From Brenneria nigrifluens DSM 30175 = ATCC 13028 (lineage in GTDB: Bacteria; Pseudomonadota; Gammaproteobacteria; Enterobacterales; Enterobacteriaceae), in assembly GCF_005484965.1 (NCBI RefSeq), contig NZ_CP034036.1, positions 2,728,001-2,792,000 of the forward strand: a DNA stretch of 64,000 bases. Direction: 5' to 3'. The position numbers and the translations under genes were made by a program. A model generated the notes under the pieces. The model searched no databases, had not been told where the DNA came from, and saw only the letters and a list, made by a program, of their open reading frames with translations. Positions 63,110 to 64,000 of this stretch are shown piece after piece (positions within the stretch are counted from its first letter, which is position 1; each line of letters starts with the position of its first letter).

Positions 63110-64000
63110 ATGACCATGCCGACACCACTTTGTCCCAACCGTATGCAAGTGCATTCGATCATTCAGGAAACCCCTGATGTTTGGACAATAGCGCTGATTA
63201 ATCACGATTTTTATCCGTATCAGCCCGGCCAGTATGCCCTGGTGAGCATCGCCGACAGTCCTGAAACGCTGCGGGCCTATACGCTCTCGTCATCGCCTGG
63301 GCTTAGCTGCTTTATCACCCTGACGGTGCGCCGGCTGGATAAGGGGCTCGGTTCGCGCTGGCTGACGCAAAAGCTGAAACCGGGTGATTATCTGTGGCTG
63401 TCGGATGCGCAGGGAGAATTTACCTGCGCGCGCGCCGCCGGCGAACGTTATCTGATGATGGCCGCGGGCTGCGGCGTCACCCCCATAATGTCGATGTGCC
63501 GCTGGCTGCTCGCCAATCGACCGCACAGCGACCTGCGGGTGATTTTTAACGTGCGCAATCCGCAGCAGGTTATTTTTGCCGACGAGTGGCGGGAACTGGC
63601 GCGGCGTTACCCCGACCGTCTGCAACTGACGCTGATGGCGGAAGAGGATGCGGCGCCGGGTTTTCTCGCCGGGCGGATTACCTACGAGCTGCTATTGGAA
63701 CTGGCGCCGGATATCGCCGGCCGCACCCTGATGACCTGCGGTCCGGCGCCCTATATGAAGCAGGTAGAGAAGTTCTGTCGGCAGTGCGGCGTGCCGGCGC
63801 AGCGCTTCTTTAAAGAGCAGTTCCATGTGGCTGACGGCGCCCCGGATGACGACGGCGACCAGCTTACGCTCACCATCAGCCGCCCGTGGCAAAAACTGCG
63901 CGTTCCGGTGGGCGTCAGCCTGCTGGCGGCGCTGGAGGCCAATAAGGCGCCGGTGCCAGCCGCCTGCCGCGCGGGCGTATGCGGAAGCTGCAAAACCCGC
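63110..64000 (+). CDS. hcr: NADH oxidoreductase Hcr (3' end outside the window)
   Basis: Electron donor to Hcp. The frame is open for 297 codons to the right edge with no stop, and about 25 residues should be missing. The order is a ferredoxin reductase-type FAD domain (RAYTLSSSPG is the flavin motif), an NAD domain (MMAAGCGVTPIMSM and MTCGPAPYM) and a plant-type [2Fe-2S] domain beginning at about residue 265, of which AACRAGVCGSCKTR carries three of the four cysteines. ATG at 63110 gives MTMPTPLCPN, matching E. coli MTMP. It is translated from the hcp mRNA. Confidence 0.96.
   Translation, partial: MTMPTPLCPNRMQVHSIIQETPDVWTIALINHDFYPYQPGQYALVSIADSPETLRAYTLSSSPGLSCFITLTVRRLDKGLGSRWLTQKLKPGDYLWLSDAQGEFTCARAAGERYLMMAAGCGVTPIMSMCRWLLANRPHSDLRVIFNVRNPQQVIFADEWRELARRYPDRLQLTLMAEEDAAPGFLAGRITYELLLELAPDIAGRTLMTCGPAPYMKQVEKFCRQCGVPAQRFFKEQFHVADGAPDDDGDQLTLTISRPWQKLRVPVGVSLLAALEANKAPVPAACRAGVCGSCKTR

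Overview
The window is chromosomal DNA from a gammaproteobacterium of the order Enterobacterales. Almost every housekeeping gene matches an Escherichia coli protein along its whole length, and long runs keep E. coli gene order. The moderately high G+C, the motility genes, the catabolic and iron-uptake inserts and the relocated his/sbcB block fit a soft-rot or tree-associated member of the Pectobacteriaceae (Brenneria, Lonsdalea or Dickeya-like). That genus-level guess is inference. No phage, integrase, IS transposase, CRISPR array, rRNA or tRNA gene was seen.

Layout. (1) 1-4067: msbA and comEC (ycaI) on the minus strand. (2) 4333-22127: a block whose E. coli counterparts lie near 44-45 min. 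It holds yeeX, a four-gene FecCD-type iron-siderophore ABC operon with a Fur-like box, sbcB, the flagellar brake gene ycgR divergent from a chemoreceptor (each with a sigma-28-type promoter), yeeZ, and the complete his operon with its leader peptide and attenuator. In E. coli ihfB and ycaI are neighbours; here this block separates them. (3) 22228-34417: ihfB, rpsA, cmk, aroA and serC on the minus strand, then ycaO, focA, pflB and pflA on the plus strand, as in the E. coli 20-min region. (4) 34463-39704: an accessory island with a short HyuA-like protein, a DUF917/S-Me-THD protein, an NCS1 permease and a divergent LysR regulator. (5) 39706-57754: ycaD, serS, rarA, lolA, ftsK and lrp (minus), trxB, cydD, cydC, aat and infA (plus), clpA and clpS (minus). 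(6) 58099-64000: cspD, ybjD, lysO, hcp and hcr, with hcr running off the right edge.

How the genes work together. Several units concern anaerobic or redox physiology: focA-pflB-pflA for pyruvate-formate metabolism with an FNR site, cydDC and trxB for thiol export and disulfide control, and hcp-hcr for nitrosative stress with FNR- and NsrR-like sites. lrp lies next to trxB. The translation and cell-cycle core (rpsA, serS, infA, aat, clpAS, ftsK, rarA) is ordinary. The least characterised unit is the hydantoin-type island, which looks like a regulated uptake and ring-opening or desulfurisation pathway for an unknown cyclic imide or thiohydantoin. It is the best candidate here for undescribed biology.

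Regulatory calls are motif matches made by eye and none has been tested. Long antisense ORFs opposite rpsA, pflB, ftsK, clpA and comEC were treated as shadows.
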